DNA of 64,000 nucleotides, from positions 44,438-108,437 of the forward strand of contig CALUWN010000007.1 in NCBI GenBank assembly GCA_944324495.1, in the 5' to 3' direction. The notes beneath the pieces are model-generated. The model was not told the DNA's origin, searched no databases, and saw only the letters and a list, made by a program, of their open reading frames with translations. Below, piece after piece: positions 18,901 to 28,833 of this stretch (position 1 is the first letter of the stretch; every line of letters starts with the position of its first letter). Source of the DNA: an uncultured Mucispirillum sp. GTDB taxonomy: Bacteria > Chrysiogenota > Deferribacteres > Deferribacterales > Mucispirillaceae. The position numbers were made by a program, and so were the translations under genes.

Positions 18901-19209
18901 ATGGAAAATCAAAAGATAAGAATTAAACTTAAAGCTTTTGAACACAAAATTTTAGATAAAGTTGTTAAAGACATTGTAAATACAGCTAAAAGAACAGGCG
19001 CAAGGGTAGTGGGTCCTATACCACTGCCTACACGCGTGGAAAAATTTTGTGTAACGCGTTCACCTCACGTAGATAAAAACTCTCGTGAGCAGTTTGAAAT
19101 AAGGACTCATAAGCGTTTAATAGATATTTTTGAGTATAACCCTCAAACAATTGATGCGCTTAAGAATCTTGAGCTATCTGCGGGCATAGACGTAGAGATT
19201 AAACTCTAA
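18901..19209 (+). CDS. rpsJ: 30S ribosomal protein S10
   Basis: A 102-residue S10 (normal length) with the [19 protein letters not shown] block and the [20 protein letters not shown] segment of the NusE/NusG-binding face. It follows tuf by 18 bases, joining the str and S10 clusters as in many phyla. Confidence 0.98.
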   Translation: MENQKIRIKLKAFEHKILDKVVKDIVNTAKRTGARVVGPIPLPTRVEKFCVTRSPHVDKNSREQFEIRTHKRLIDIFEYNPQTIDALKNLELSAGIDVEIKL

Positions 19210-19222
19210 AAGGCAGGAATAA

Positions 19223-19861
19223 ATGGCAAAGGGAATTATCGGTAAAAAAATCGGGATGACTCAAATATTCTCTGAGAACGGGGCGGTTATTCCGGTTACG
19301 GTTGTACAAGCAGGACCATGTGTAGTTGTACAGAAAAAAACCGTTGAATCTGATGGCTATAACGCTATACAAATCGGGTTCGAAGAGATACTCTCAGAAA
19401 AGAAAGTTAATAAACCTATGGCTGGACATTTCAAAAAAGCAGATGTTAAGCCTATGAAATATCTTCGTGAAGTACGCGTTGATGCTATTGATGAATATAA
19501 CGTTGGTCAAACAATCAACAGCGAAATTTTCGCAGAAGGTGATTTAGTTGATATCCAAGGCGTTACAATTGGTAAAGGTTTCGCTGGTGGTATGAAACGC
19601 TGGAACTTCGCAGGTGGCCCTGGTGGGCATGGTTCAGGCTTTCACCGTAGGCTTGGTTCTATAGGTATGAAAGAATGGCCTGCAGAAGTAAATAAAGGTA
19701 AAAAAATGGCTGGGCACTTAGGTGTTGAAACTGTTACAACTCAAAGATTAAAAGTTGTAAAAGTAATGCCTGAAAAAAATGTTATACTTGTTAAAGGCTC
19801 TATCCCAGGGCATAAAAACGGTATAGTTTACATTAAAGCAACAGCTAAACCAAAAAGATAG
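19223..19861 (+). CDS. rplC: 50S ribosomal protein L3
   Basis: A full-length 212-residue L3: MAKGIIGKKIGMTQIF opens the protein, and GGPGGHGSGFHRRLGSIGM marks the loop that reaches the peptidyl transferase centre. A strong terminator lies 20 bases after the stop, where rplD, rplW and rplB would normally continue the S10 operon. The next gene is an unrelated MORN-repeat protein, so the operon is interrupted at this point. Confidence 0.97.
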   Translation: MAKGIIGKKIGMTQIFSENGAVIPVTVVQAGPCVVVQKKTVESDGYNAIQIGFEEILSEKKVNKPMAGHFKKADVKPMKYLREVRVDAIDEYNVGQTINSEIFAEGDLVDIQGVTIGKGFAGGMKRWNFAGGPGGHGSGFHRRLGSIGMKEWPAEVNKGKKMAGHLGVETVTTQRLKVVKVMPEKNVILVKGSIPGHKNGIVYIKATAKPKR

Positions 19862-19881
19862 TTTATAATAAGCTATATATA

Positions 19882-19912
19882 AAGCCTCTCATTTTATTGA
19901 GAGGCTTTTTTA
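19882..19912 (+). terminator. Rho-independent terminator after rplC
   Basis: AAGCCTCTCA and TGAGAGGCTT pair around a short loop, followed by a T-run. It closes the ribosomal transcript after rplC. Confidence 0.88.
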
Positions 19913-19928
19913 TATGGAGTGGGAAACA

Positions 19929-20477
19929 ATGTCTAAATATCTAGTAATATTTTATGTAATAATATTTACACCATTTCATTTATATGCTCAAAATATTGAA
20001 ATAAAATGTGATTTTAAAGATAATAATATAGATACAGATAAACTTTACAGCACTGGTACTTATGATAAAAATATAAGTGGCACATTATGTTATGAAAATA
20101 TAACTGATGATGAAATGTATGGAAAACTTCATTTTAAATATTATTTTCCACTTAAAAATGGCAAATTAAATGGCAGGGAGCAATCTTTTATAAAATATGA
20201 AAATGATGATAATTTTCATATAAACAGCTATAGTGAATATAAAGACGGTATAAAAAATGGAAAAGAAGTTTTTTATTATGATGATGGCAGTATAATAAAT
20301 GAATCAAATTATAAAAACGGTCAACTTGATGGTGTTTTAAAAGAGTATAGTGAAGACGGTATGCTAACACTAGAAGCAGAGTATAAAAATGGTAAAGAGC
20401 ATGGTAAAGTAATATATTATAGTGAAGATGGCATAGAGAAAATAGAATATTTTAATAATGGAGTAAAAGTAAAATAA
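19929..20477 (+). CDS. secreted MORN-repeat (YwqK-like) protein
   Basis: An ATG at 19914 is in frame, but GGAG at 19916-19919 fits the second ATG at 19929 and leaves a clean signal peptide (MSKYLVIFYVIIFTPFHLYA|Q). After cleavage come four to five MORN_2-type repeats of about 23 residues (K.GK.NG....Y...G.......Y.NG) running to the C-terminus. Such YwqK-type proteins are often annotated as antitoxins or immunity partners, and no toxin gene is adjacent here. The role is unproven; a repeat scaffold in the periplasm is all the sequence shows. Confidence 0.75.
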   Translation: MSKYLVIFYVIIFTPFHLYAQNIEIKCDFKDNNIDTDKLYSTGTYDKNISGTLCYENITDDEMYGKLHFKYYFPLKNGKLNGREQSFIKYENDDNFHINSYSEYKDGIKNGKEVFYYDDGSIINESNYKNGQLDGVLKEYSEDGMLTLEAEYKNGKEHGKVIYYSEDGIEKIEYFNNGVKVK

Positions 20478-20548
20478 GTATGTATTATTTAGTAGTAAAT
20501 TGTATATAAATATAATTTGATAATTCATTGGTTATATTAAGTAATTTA

Positions 20549-20700
20549 CAAAAAATGCAGGTATAAAGCACCTGCATAAATAATCTTAACTAGAATATGA
20601 GCTACAAACCCATAAAAAATAAAATTATTTTAAAAAAATTATTTTTTGAAATGATATCTACTAAATAAACATGGCAACCTCCTACTTATATACTATAAAT
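20549..20700 (-). ncRNA. candidate minus-strand small transcript with terminator
   Basis: The stretch between the MORN gene and lemA holds no real ORF. On the minus strand a perfect AGGAGG (20678-20683) is followed by ATG-TTT-ATT-TAG, a three-residue frame. The transcript would end at hairpin ATGCAGGT-ATAAAGC-ACCTGCAT (20555-20577), which is followed by six T. A ribosome site and a terminator about 130 bases apart suggest a small RNA, a leader peptide or a gene relic. A TATAGT-like -10 lies upstream. Confidence 0.35.
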
Positions 20701-20802
20701 TTAATATGATATAATAATACAATAATTTCAAGAAAAAATTTAGTATTGAAAAAAAAGTATAATAATATACTATTAAAAAAAATAAAAGTGAGGGGAAATT
20801 AA

Positions 20803-21378
20803 ATGACAGGTGTTGCATTTCTAGTAGTATTTTTAATCATTATAATATTATTTGTGTTGATATGCTTTTATTTTTATAACAAAGTAATTAATCTTAGAAA
20901 CAGGGCTCTGGAAGCAGAATCCGGCATTGATGTGCAGCTTAAAAAGCGTTTTGATTTAATACCTAACCTTGTATCTACTATGCAAGAATATATGAAATAC
21001 GAAAAAGATACATTAAACCAACTGACAGAATTGCGTACTCAAGCTTTAAAGGGTAACATAAGCCATGATGAGCTTATGGACTTATCACAAAAAGCAGAGA
21101 GTATGTTAAAATCTATTATGGTATCTGTTGAAAACTACCCAGAACTAAAAGCAAGTGCTAATATGGAGCTTTTACAACGGTCATTAAATGAAACAGAAGA
21201 CCAAATTGCAGCAAGCAGAAGAGCATATAATATTGCAGTTAGAGAATTAAACAATGCTGTAGATATGATACCTACAAATATTTTTGCTTCAATGCTTAAT
21301 ATTAAACGTGGAGAGTTTATAGAAATAAAAGAGCAGGAAAGAGAAAACGTAAACGTTTCACAGCTTTTTAAAAAGTAG
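20803..21378 (+). CDS. lemA: LemA family protein
   Basis: A 191-residue membrane-tethered helical protein: one N-terminal helix (about 5-25), then the LemA core NRALEAESGIDVQLKKRFDLIPNLV, a central helical bundle, and AASRRAYNIAVRELNNAVDMIPTNI near the end. Structures of this family show a long four-helix bundle on the outer face of the membrane. The function is not established. GAGGGG precedes the ATG. It is monocistronic: a weak hairpin (CTGTGGA/TCCACAG, 21392-21412) follows. Confidence 0.92.
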   Translation: MTGVAFLVVFLIIIILFVLICFYFYNKVINLRNRALEAESGIDVQLKKRFDLIPNLVSTMQEYMKYEKDTLNQLTELRTQALKGNISHDELMDLSQKAESMLKSIMVSVENYPELKASANMELLQRSLNETEDQIAASRRAYNIAVRELNNAVDMIPTNIFASMLNIKRGEFIEIKEQERENVNVSQLFKK

Positions 21379-21561
21379 ATAATATAAAAATCTGTGGATA
21401 GAATCTTCCACAGGTTTATTACATAAAAATTATCAATATTAAATAAATAATAAGCTAAACTTTTTACTTAATATTATTATATAACAATAGATTTTAAGCA
21501 AAATATTTATAACAAATCTTATGTAAATTACAAAAAAATATGGGGGGAAAAGAAATAGTAC

Positions 21562-21590
21562 TTGACTATTATTTATAAATTGTTGATAAT
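21562..21590 (+). promoter_or_regulatory. candidate promoter of the chemoreceptor pair
   Basis: TTGACT (21562-21567), a 17-base spacer and GATAAT (21585-21590) lie about 70 bases before the first chemoreceptor. It reads as a housekeeping-type promoter rather than a flagellar sigma-28 site. Confidence 0.5.
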
Positions 21591-21662
21591 GGTTAGGATA
21601 GTATAAATAAAAAGTCCACTTTTATAGTATTTTATCTAAATTTAATAGGGGTAGATATTATT

Positions 21663-23567
21663 ATGATTTTTAAAAAAACACTTTCCATACGTGCAAGAAT
21701 AACATTAATTTTAATTACTAGCTTTGCTTTAGGTCTTATAACAGTAATTTTTGTAACATTAGGTATTAATAATAAATATTTTAAGCAATATGTCTATGAC
21801 CATCTTAATTTAACAGTAAGCGAATTAAAAAATATAACATCCACCACAATTAATAATCATAAAAGTGATATTTCTGATATAGCATCAGTATTATTATTTG
21901 ATAATACATCTGACGTTTCAAATATTCAAAATACCGTAAATAAGCTCTATGACAAATACCAAGGCACTGCTTATTCTGTTGGTGTATTTTTTAGCGATAA
22001 TAACTTTTACTTAGATACTATTTCAAAAAATACATATAAAATTTATAATACAGATATATATAATAAAACCATTAATTCAAATAATGTAAACATATCTGAT
22101 ATTTTAATTGATAATGCTACAAATAGACCATATTTAATGTATACCGCACCAATTAGGACAAAAGACAATATTAAAGGTGTGTTAGCAATAAGCATTTATA
22201 CTGATAGTATGGTAGACTATATTGATAATACCTTTATTGGCGATATAGTAAAAGGCAAATACTATGTTGTAAATAAAAGCGGTCAAATACTTATTGATAC
22301 GGATAGAACTTTAAATAAAAAAATTACTGATATTTATCCAAAACTTTCAAATTTTTTAAACAACCTTACAGAATCTGAAAGCCATATTGAATATAAGTCT
22401 AGATACAATAATATTGCCCAAAGTACGAAAATTGAAGGTACAAATTTTACTATTATTTTTATCGTAGGTAAAAAAATTTTTCTAAAAAGAATAAATACTG
22501 CCATATATGCTGCAATTGCTGGGCTTATTATCTTAACAAGTATAATGGTAATAGTTACTTTATTTACTACTAACAGAATTTTTGCTGATTTGAAAAAGAT
22601 AAATAATGCCATTAACAATGCAAGTATGCATAACGATTTAAGCCTTTTTATAGATTATAATAAACGTAACGAATTAAAAGATGTATCTGATAGTATAAAT
22701 ACTTTTATAACCAATGTACGAAATACCGTATCAGAAGTGCATACTTTAACTGATGAAGTGTCAGAACAAAGTATAGAACTAAATAATACTATGATAGAAC
22801 TTACAGAAATGTTTAAAAAACAAATGGGGCATATTAATAATATTGTAGATGAAATGGAGGTTGCAAATGCATCCTCTTCTGATATTGTAAATATTATGAG
22901 TGAAAATATGAAACTTTTAAGCGTAACTGTAAGAAAAACAAATGAGGAAAAATCATTAATTAATACTGTTAATGATAATATGGTAGAAATACGTGAAAAT
23001 ACATCGTTACTTTCTGATAATGTATTAACTCTTTCAAAACAATCAAATAATATTGGAAATATTTTAAATGTTATTAATGATATTGCTAAAAAAACAAATC
23101 TTCTAGCCTTAAATGCATCAATAGAAGCAGCAAGAGCAGGCGATTCTGGTAAAGGGTTTGCAGTGGTTGCAGATGAAGTTAGAAACTTAGCTGAAAGAAC
23201 AAAAAATGCTACAGAAGAAATAGAAAAAATTATTTTATCTTTGCAAAAAGAAGCATCTTCAGCTTCTCAAGAGATGGATAAAGCTTCAGAAGCCGTAAAT
23301 TTTGGGCTTGATAATCTTGGGAAAGTAGCAGGTGAAATTGATGAGACTATTAGTGGTATTAATGGGATGTATCAAAGTATAAGCCCTAGTGCAAAAGATT
23401 TAGTGGAACAGCAAAAGCAAATTAAATATATTACTGAAAATTCATACAGCATATTGCAAGGTATAGAAGAAAGTAATAGAGCTATTGAAGAAATAGATAA
23501 AACTGTTAGTAATATGACAACTCGTGCATTAAAATTAAAACAATCTGTAGACCAGTTTAAAATATAA
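21663..23567 (+). CDS. methyl-accepting chemotaxis protein, Cache-type sensor
   Basis: A 634-residue receptor: TM1 at about 12-34, a periplasmic sensor of about 245 residues that looks dCache-like, TM2 at about 283-302, a HAMP region (about 305-355), and the signalling hairpin with tip [35 protein letters not shown] at about 478-512. The sensor ends in [13 protein letters not shown], a usual Cache element, but lacks the RxWY amino-acid motif found in its neighbour, so it should sense a different ligand. There is no C-terminal CheR-docking pentapeptide. It forms a pair with the next gene, 16 bases downstream. Confidence 0.92.
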   Translation: MIFKKTLSIRARITLILITSFALGLITVIFVTLGINNKYFKQYVYDHLNLTVSELKNITSTTINNHKSDISDIASVLLFDNTSDVSNIQNTVNKLYDKYQGTAYSVGVFFSDNNFYLDTISKNTYKIYNTDIYNKTINSNNVNISDILIDNATNRPYLMYTAPIRTKDNIKGVLAISIYTDSMVDYIDNTFIGDIVKGKYYVVNKSGQILIDTDRTLNKKITDIYPKLSNFLNNLTESESHIEYKSRYNNIAQSTKIEGTNFTIIFIVGKKIFLKRINTAIYAAIAGLIILTSIMVIVTLFTTNRIFADLKKINNAINNASMHNDLSLFIDYNKRNELKDVSDSINTFITNVRNTVSEVHTLTDEVSEQSIELNNTMIELTEMFKKQMGHINNIVDEMEVANASSSDIVNIMSENMKLLSVTVRKTNEEKSLINTVNDNMVEIRENTSLLSDNVLTLSKQSNNIGNILNVINDIAKKTNLLALNASIEAARAGDSGKGFAVVADEVRNLAERTKNATEEIEKIILSLQKEASSASQEMDKASEAVNFGLDNLGKVAGEIDETISGINGMYQSISPSAKDLVEQQKQIKYITENSYSILQGIEESNRAIEEIDKTVSNMTTRALKLKQSVDQFKI

Positions 23568-23583
23568 TTAGAGGTAATATATT

Positions 23584-25509
23584 ATGCAAAAAGTATTTAA
23601 TAATATGTCATTAAGATTTAAGGTAATTTTTATATCATTAACAGCTACAGTATTATGTTTTGTGATTTTAATCTCTTTTTTATATAGAGCATTAAGTATT
23701 GGTTATAGTAAATTAGCTATAGATAAAGTCTATTTGATTACTGAAAATATTACAGAATTAGGAGTTAATAGATTTCTCAATAAATATTTTAATATGGTAA
23801 ATTCTATTGATAGTATACTTAATTTAAATACACCGACTGATACTCAAAATTATTTATATGTTTTAGATACATATAAAGCAAAAGATAATAATATAATAGG
23901 ATTTATTGTTGGGTTTGAAAATGGTGAAACATTCCATGATAAAGTTAGTGCTAAAAACTTTTCTTCAGACTATGACCCAAGAAAACGTGATTGGTATCAA
24001 AAAACTATTAAAAATAATAAAATAACAGTCATATCTCCATATATTGATATGGGGACAGGTGCTTTATGTATTACGATTGCCAAACCTATTATGACAAAAA
24101 ATAATATTAAAGGTGTTTTATCTATTGATTTAAAAATTAATACTATTACAGATAATATTAATGCTGTATTAGATAAACTACCTAATATAGACTCATATAT
24201 GATTTATGATAGTAATAATAAAATTATTTTATCTTCTGATACTAATGCTATGGATAAAAGTATTAATCAGGTTTTCTCATCTGTTGAGTATATTGAAAAT
24301 CAATTTAATAATGGTAAAACAGTAATGTATTTCTATGAAAAAAATGTTGAAATGATGGCTGCAATTATTAATATTCCAAATACAGATTGGGTTATTAGTG
24401 TATACTTACCTTATGAGGAAGTTTTATATATAGCATCTAGAAATATATCATATTCAATTATAGCAGGTATAATCATTGTACTGGTTATAGGTGTTATTAT
24501 TTTCTATGCAACATACAATGCTCTTAAAAACTTAAATGTATTTAGTAAGCTAATTAGCCAAGCAGGTACAAGTAATGATTTAACATTTCAGATACCTGCA
24601 CAAACAAATGATGAACTAGGTATGATTGCCAAAAATATGAACACTTTCTTGCAAACAGTTCATGACGTTATTATACAAGTGCAAGAATCAACTGAAGATT
24701 TATCATCAGCAAGTACAGAACTTTCTGCTAGTATGGAACAAATATCATCTAACTTTAATGTGCAATCAGAACAAATTAACTTAATGGTTAATGATATTGG
24801 CCATATTATTTCTACTTTTAACAAAACAGCAGATATTATTAATGATAATATTTCCTCTCTTGCTGATGTAAATAATAAAACTACTTTTATGATGGATAGT
24901 TTACACAGTATTAATGTAGATATGAATGAAATACAAACTAATTCACATCATCTTTCTAATAATATTGAAGAGCTTTCTAAAAGTTCTAACGATATTGGTG
25001 GTATACTTGCCGTTATTAATGATATAGCAGGTCAGACTAACTTACTTGCATTAAATGCAGCCATTGAAGCTGCAAGAGCAGGTGAAGCTGGCAGGGGGTT
25101 TGCAGTAGTTGCAGATGAAGTTAGAAAACTTGCAGAAAGCACTCAAAAAGCAACTGGCCAAATAGAAGAAATTATTTCTTCTTTACAAGCAGAAGCAGTC
25201 AATGCGTCCAACCAAATGAATAGTGCTAATGATATTATACAAAATAGTACTTCTAATTTACATAATGTTACTAGTGATATAGAAAGAACAGCTTCAGGCA
25301 TCAATACTGTATATGATAAAATGGAACCTACTATTAAGGTTTTACAAACTCAAAGAGATAAATTAAGACCTGTTACAGAAGCAGCACTTAATACTGCCAA
25401 TGATATTACAATTAATCAAGAAATGGTTAATAAAGTGACTGTTATTGTAAATAGTTTACAAGAAAAAGCTGTTAAATTACGAAATATGATAGAGCAGTTT
25501 AAATTATAA
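23584..25509 (+). CDS. methyl-accepting chemotaxis protein with amino-acid-binding dCache domain
   Basis: A 641-residue receptor: TM1 about 12-35, dCache_1 sensor about 45-285, TM2 about 290-312, HAMP about 315-365, signalling tip [20 protein letters not shown] at about 485. The distal sensor pocket holds Y130, R135, W137, Y138, Y153, D155 and D182, the same residues and spacing as PctA Y121, R126, W128, Y129, Y144, D146 and D173, which contact the amino-acid backbone. It is therefore predicted to sense amino acids directly. It ends in a terminator and is probably expressed together with the preceding receptor. Confidence 0.93.
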   Translation: MQKVFNNMSLRFKVIFISLTATVLCFVILISFLYRALSIGYSKLAIDKVYLITENITELGVNRFLNKYFNMVNSIDSILNLNTPTDTQNYLYVLDTYKAKDNNIIGFIVGFENGETFHDKVSAKNFSSDYDPRKRDWYQKTIKNNKITVISPYIDMGTGALCITIAKPIMTKNNIKGVLSIDLKINTITDNINAVLDKLPNIDSYMIYDSNNKIILSSDTNAMDKSINQVFSSVEYIENQFNNGKTVMYFYEKNVEMMAAIINIPNTDWVISVYLPYEEVLYIASRNISYSIIAGIIIVLVIGVIIFYATYNALKNLNVFSKLISQAGTSNDLTFQIPAQTNDELGMIAKNMNTFLQTVHDVIIQVQESTEDLSSASTELSASMEQISSNFNVQSEQINLMVNDIGHIISTFNKTADIINDNISSLADVNNKTTFMMDSLHSINVDMNEIQTNSHHLSNNIEELSKSSNDIGGILAVINDIAGQTNLLALNAAIEAARAGEAGRGFAVVADEVRKLAESTQKATGQIEEIISSLQAEAVNASNQMNSANDIIQNSTSNLHNVTSDIERTASGINTVYDKMEPTIKVLQTQRDKLRPVTEAALNTANDITINQEMVNKVTVIVNSLQEKAVKLRNMIEQFKL

Positions 25510-25553
25510 TTTTAATTATAATATAGCATTATCTATAAAATAGATAATAATTT

Positions 25554-25587
25554 TAGCCTGTGAGATATATTCCCACAGGCTTTTTTT
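25554..25587 (+). terminator. terminator after the chemoreceptor pair
   Basis: AGCCTGTG(A) and (C)CACAGGCT pair around an AT-rich loop and are followed by seven T. It also lies at the end of the convergent phage-like block. Confidence 0.85.
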
Positions 25588-25588
25588 C

Positions 25589-25924
25589 TTAAAAGATACT
25601 TGAAAATATCCCTTTTGTGGCAGAGCTTGCTAAATCACCTGCTATACCTTTATCATCTTCACCATAACCTATGCTTAAAAGCTTCATTTGGTCATCCCAG
25701 TAGTTATCTTCTGCCTGAGCCATTGCAGAGCTTAGGGCTTTTGATGTAACAGATGAATTTACTATTCCGCGGTTTGCCAGGTTATTTAAAGCTGTGCCGC
25801 TTAAATTTTCAAAATCTTCCATTCTGTTATCTTGGTTTGCTATTTTATCATACTGCTCACGCTGTTTATTTTCTGCTGTATCTTCACCAAAAAGCAGTTT
25901 ATTAAGTCCGTCAAAAAATCCCAT
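25589..25924 (-). CDS. phage-virion-like small protein, 111 aa
   Basis: A helical, Gln/Asn/Ala-rich protein whose centre (LANRGIVNSSVTSKALSSAMAQAEDNYWDDQM) resembles small structural or ejection-associated proteins of tailed phages. No membrane helix or enzymatic motif is present. GGAGG precedes the ATG. It is the last gene of a three-gene minus-strand unit whose first two members look like an adaptor and a tail nozzle. The phage assignment is by resemblance and context only. Confidence 0.55.
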   Translation of the reverse strand: MGFFDGLNKLLFGEDTAENKQREQYDKIANQDNRMEDFENLSGTALNNLANRGIVNSSVTSKALSSAMAQAEDNYWDDQMKLLSIGYGEDDKGIAGDLASSATKGIFSSIF

Positions 25925-25941
25925 TTATTTTTCCTCCGTTT

Positions 25942-28083
25942 TTATTCTCCAATGGTTGAATATTCTATAAATATGTTATCTATAAAAAAATCACCATTAT
26001 GGGCTAATTCTATTTGTATTTTATTTAGTTTTTTAGTTATAAAGTATTTATGTTTTGTTTTATTTTTTTGCAGTACTAAATTATATGATAAGCCGTTTAG
26101 TAAAAGTGTAAATGTTTTATTTTCTAAAAATAAAGGAGTATATACTGTTACAGACTTTATTACCATATTTAGATTACTTTTTAATTCTTTATATATTACA
26201 TTAATACTGCTTAGTTTATTTTTATTTTCAATGTAAAGTATGCCTTTATTATCAAGTGCATAAGTTTTATAATCACCATTATAAATTTCTATAATCTGCT
26301 TATATAATGTATCACTGTTTAGAGCATATATTGTATATCCACGCAGAATATTATAGTATTCAAAAATGTATTCATCACGGGTAAAGATTAAAGTATTTCT
26401 ACTGTTTATTAAGCATACATCTGATACATTTTTATCTTTTATACTGTTTTGGTAATCAGATAAGAAAAAATCACCATAATATTCTGTGGCACTAATTTTT
26501 TTAATACCTGATGATGCACCAAATATGATTGATGAGCCATAAGTGATAGCTCTGCTTGTAATTTTATCTACTTCTCCTAGTTTTGAAACTATCCAGTTAG
26601 GGTAGCTTCCTGCAAGCCTGTATATACTGCCGTTATCTTTAAAAACTATAATACTATCTAATACCACAACAGCATATATTATTCTTCCTCCGTCTTTATA
26701 TCCAATCTCTACAAATAAAGCGTCTAAATCTGTGCCCCATGCCCAGTTATAAAAATCGCCTATACCACTAAAATATAATGATGAGCCTTGAGGTACAACA
26801 AGCCTGCCGTTTTGAATTAAAAGGCATGGAATATTTTCCATTTCAGGTGAAACATCCACATAAAATATACCGTTATAGTTTGCCACATAAAGCCTGTTAT
26901 TATTCACTGTTATAGTAGATGAGGATGCTTTGTTTTCTGGTGGGTTAATATAATCAAGCAGTACCAGCTTATTATTAGAATATTCATATACCATAACAGT
27001 ATCTGTGGAATTTTGGTGGCGTACTACAGCAGAAAAATAACACATTAAAGCAGAGCCAGCATAAAATACGTTATGTAAAAATATGGTATTATTAAAATCA
27101 GTAAAAAGAGTAGCTGATACGCTAAATGATGAACCGTTAAACGAAAGCCTGTATAAGGATGATTTTACTTTAGCAAGTGATTCATCAGTTTCATTAATCA
27201 GCAAAAATATTTCATTATTAATAACCCGTATAAATTTCTGACCATATGTATTTAACCCTTTTGTAAAATTAAGAGGATAGCGTTTTATGGTTTTATCCAG
27301 CGTATTAAATGCAATAACTTCATATTTATTACTGTTTGTAAGGTTTAAAAGCTCAAAACCATAAGCTGCAGAAAATCGGCTATTAAAACCGTTTGAAGAA
27401 ATATCTGCATATTTTATTACTTCATCATTTGATATAATATATATATTTTGCAAATCAGCAGCAAAAAGAGTGTTATTGCATATGAAAAAATCAAGTGTAC
27501 TAAGTGAGTTATCAAGTATTTTTACAATGCTTGAGCCTTCTATCATATACCCTGTGCCTCTGCTGTCTGAAAAATAAAGGCGTGAGCTGAAATACATCAG
27601 CGAGTTAGCAGGGGTAAAATCACTTTGACGAGGGGAAAGCCTTTGCCAAGAATAAGGGGCAAGAGAGTAAGTGATTTTTGAAATACTGCCGCTATTATTA
27701 ATATGGTATATATTATATGTACTTGAAATATAAATACCGTCTTGGTTGCTTATAATATCGCTTGGCACTGCGTTTTTTTCAATAATGTATTTTTTATTGT
27801 TTGTAATATCATAAACACCGCCGTTGTAGGTTGCAAAAAGGCACTGTTTACCATTATATAAAATATTATAAAGCCTTGTAAATGATGTGCTTTTAAAGTA
27901 TTCCATTATATCAAACTTATATGAGCCAGAAAATGAGTTTATATCTTCATTATATATAACACCAGCTATATGGCAGGCTTGATTTTCTTTAATATATTCA
28001 CCACTTATGGTATTACACATCCCACTTATTGGTTTATATAGTTTTGCCACAGAATTTTTTGAAGTATAAGTTGATTTTTTCAT
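25942..28083 (-). CDS. phage tail nozzle / hub-like beta-rich protein
   Basis: A 713-residue soluble protein made almost entirely of beta-strand repeats (propeller-like, many LYxSSxxYFSDS, IYIISNDEV-type blades). The region around 435-530 (GSSLYFSGIGDFYNWAWG... IIVFKDNGSIYRLAG) resembles the nozzle/stabilisation proteins of short-tailed phages (T7 gp12 / P22 gp10 type), where a product of this kind closes the tail tube. The start overlaps the upstream stop as ATGA, so translation is coupled. There is no signal peptide. Identity is inferred from pattern and gene order; a non-phage beta-propeller cannot be excluded. Confidence 0.5.
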   Translation of the reverse strand: MKKSTYTSKNSVAKLYKPISGMCNTISGEYIKENQACHIAGVIYNEDINSFSGSYKFDIMEYFKSTSFTRLYNILYNGKQCLFATYNGGVYDITNNKKYIIEKNAVPSDIISNQDGIYISSTYNIYHINNSGSISKITYSLAPYSWQRLSPRQSDFTPANSLMYFSSRLYFSDSRGTGYMIEGSSIVKILDNSLSTLDFFICNNTLFAADLQNIYIISNDEVIKYADISSNGFNSRFSAAYGFELLNLTNSNKYEVIAFNTLDKTIKRYPLNFTKGLNTYGQKFIRVINNEIFLLINETDESLAKVKSSLYRLSFNGSSFSVSATLFTDFNNTIFLHNVFYAGSALMCYFSAVVRHQNSTDTVMVYEYSNNKLVLLDYINPPENKASSSTITVNNNRLYVANYNGIFYVDVSPEMENIPCLLIQNGRLVVPQGSSLYFSGIGDFYNWAWGTDLDALFVEIGYKDGGRIIYAVVVLDSIIVFKDNGSIYRLAGSYPNWIVSKLGEVDKITSRAITYGSSIIFGASSGIKKISATEYYGDFFLSDYQNSIKDKNVSDVCLINSRNTLIFTRDEYIFEYYNILRGYTIYALNSDTLYKQIIEIYNGDYKTYALDNKGILYIENKNKLSSINVIYKELKSNLNMVIKSVTVYTPLFLENKTFTLLLNGLSYNLVLQKNKTKHKYFITKKLNKIQIELAHNGDFFIDNIFIEYSTIGE

Positions 28084-28637
28084 AAGGCAAACTCATTATC
28101 CCTTTTTAATGTGTAAGAGCCGTATTTTGAAAGGGTTGTTTTTATAATCATATTAGAAAGCTGTAAAAGCTCTTTTTCTTCCTTATCCATATTAAATTCA
28201 AGGCGAGATAAGGCTTTTATAACAGTATATAAATAGAGGTAGTCAATATATGATGCACTCATATTTATTTCATCATCAATGCCATATCGTTCATACTCTT
28301 TAATATAATAAATTAAAGCATTATTTTCTGGCAGCATAATATTATTATTAAGTATAAAATACCCAAAGCTGTTACTGTATTCTTCTTTTAAAGGTATGGT
28401 ATTATCATTAATAATGACTTTGTATATTTCTAGTAAATCATCAGGCACAGGGCAAATATTTGACTGCGTTTGAAGCATTGTAATATTAAATTTTACCCTG
28501 TTTGATAAAAGCAGCATTTCAAGCTGAGTGATACCTGCATGAATATAGGACAGCAGCTCATCATCGCTAAATTCAAAAGATGAACTGTCGTTTATTTTTA
28601 TTCTAATTTTTGATATTAAATCTTTTATTGTTTTCAT
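28080..28637 (-). CDS. phage head-tail adaptor-like protein
   Basis: An earlier ATG at 28682 lacks a ribosome site; GGAG eight bases upstream supports the start at 28637 (185 aa). The N-terminal half (KTIKDLISKIRIKINDSSSFEFSDDELLSYIHAGITQLEMLL) has the helical pattern of adaptor proteins joining portal and tail in podoviruses (P22 gp4 / T7 gp11 type). Strands and a final helix follow. It is first in a three-gene unit in the phage order adaptor-nozzle-small protein. No portal, terminase or capsid gene is nearby. Moderately supported. Confidence 0.5.
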   Translation of the reverse strand: MKTIKDLISKIRIKINDSSSFEFSDDELLSYIHAGITQLEMLLLSNRVKFNITMLQTQSNICPVPDDLLEIYKVIINDNTIPLKEEYSNSFGYFILNNNIMLPENNALIYYIKEYERYGIDDEINMSASYIDYLYLYTVIKALSRLEFNMDKEEKELLQLSNMIIKTTLSKYGSYTLKRDNEFAL

Positions 28638-28833
28638 AATCTTGCTCCGTTTTTTTATATATAATATTAATAACAGCAACAAGCATGTCCGTATTTTCCG
28701 TTAAATACATATTTATTAATACTAAAAGAAAAAGATAAAAATTTTATAAATATATTTTAAATTAAAAGTTGATTTTATTCATTTTTTTATGGTAGAGTAT
28801 GGGAAATATTATAATTTATTAGGTATGATATTA

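Noticed and set aside
25832..26236. Plus-strand ORF of 134 codons across the phage-like block
   Set aside because: Antisense to two minus-strand genes with ribosome sites; its hydrophobic text is the usual shadow of AT-rich coding DNA.
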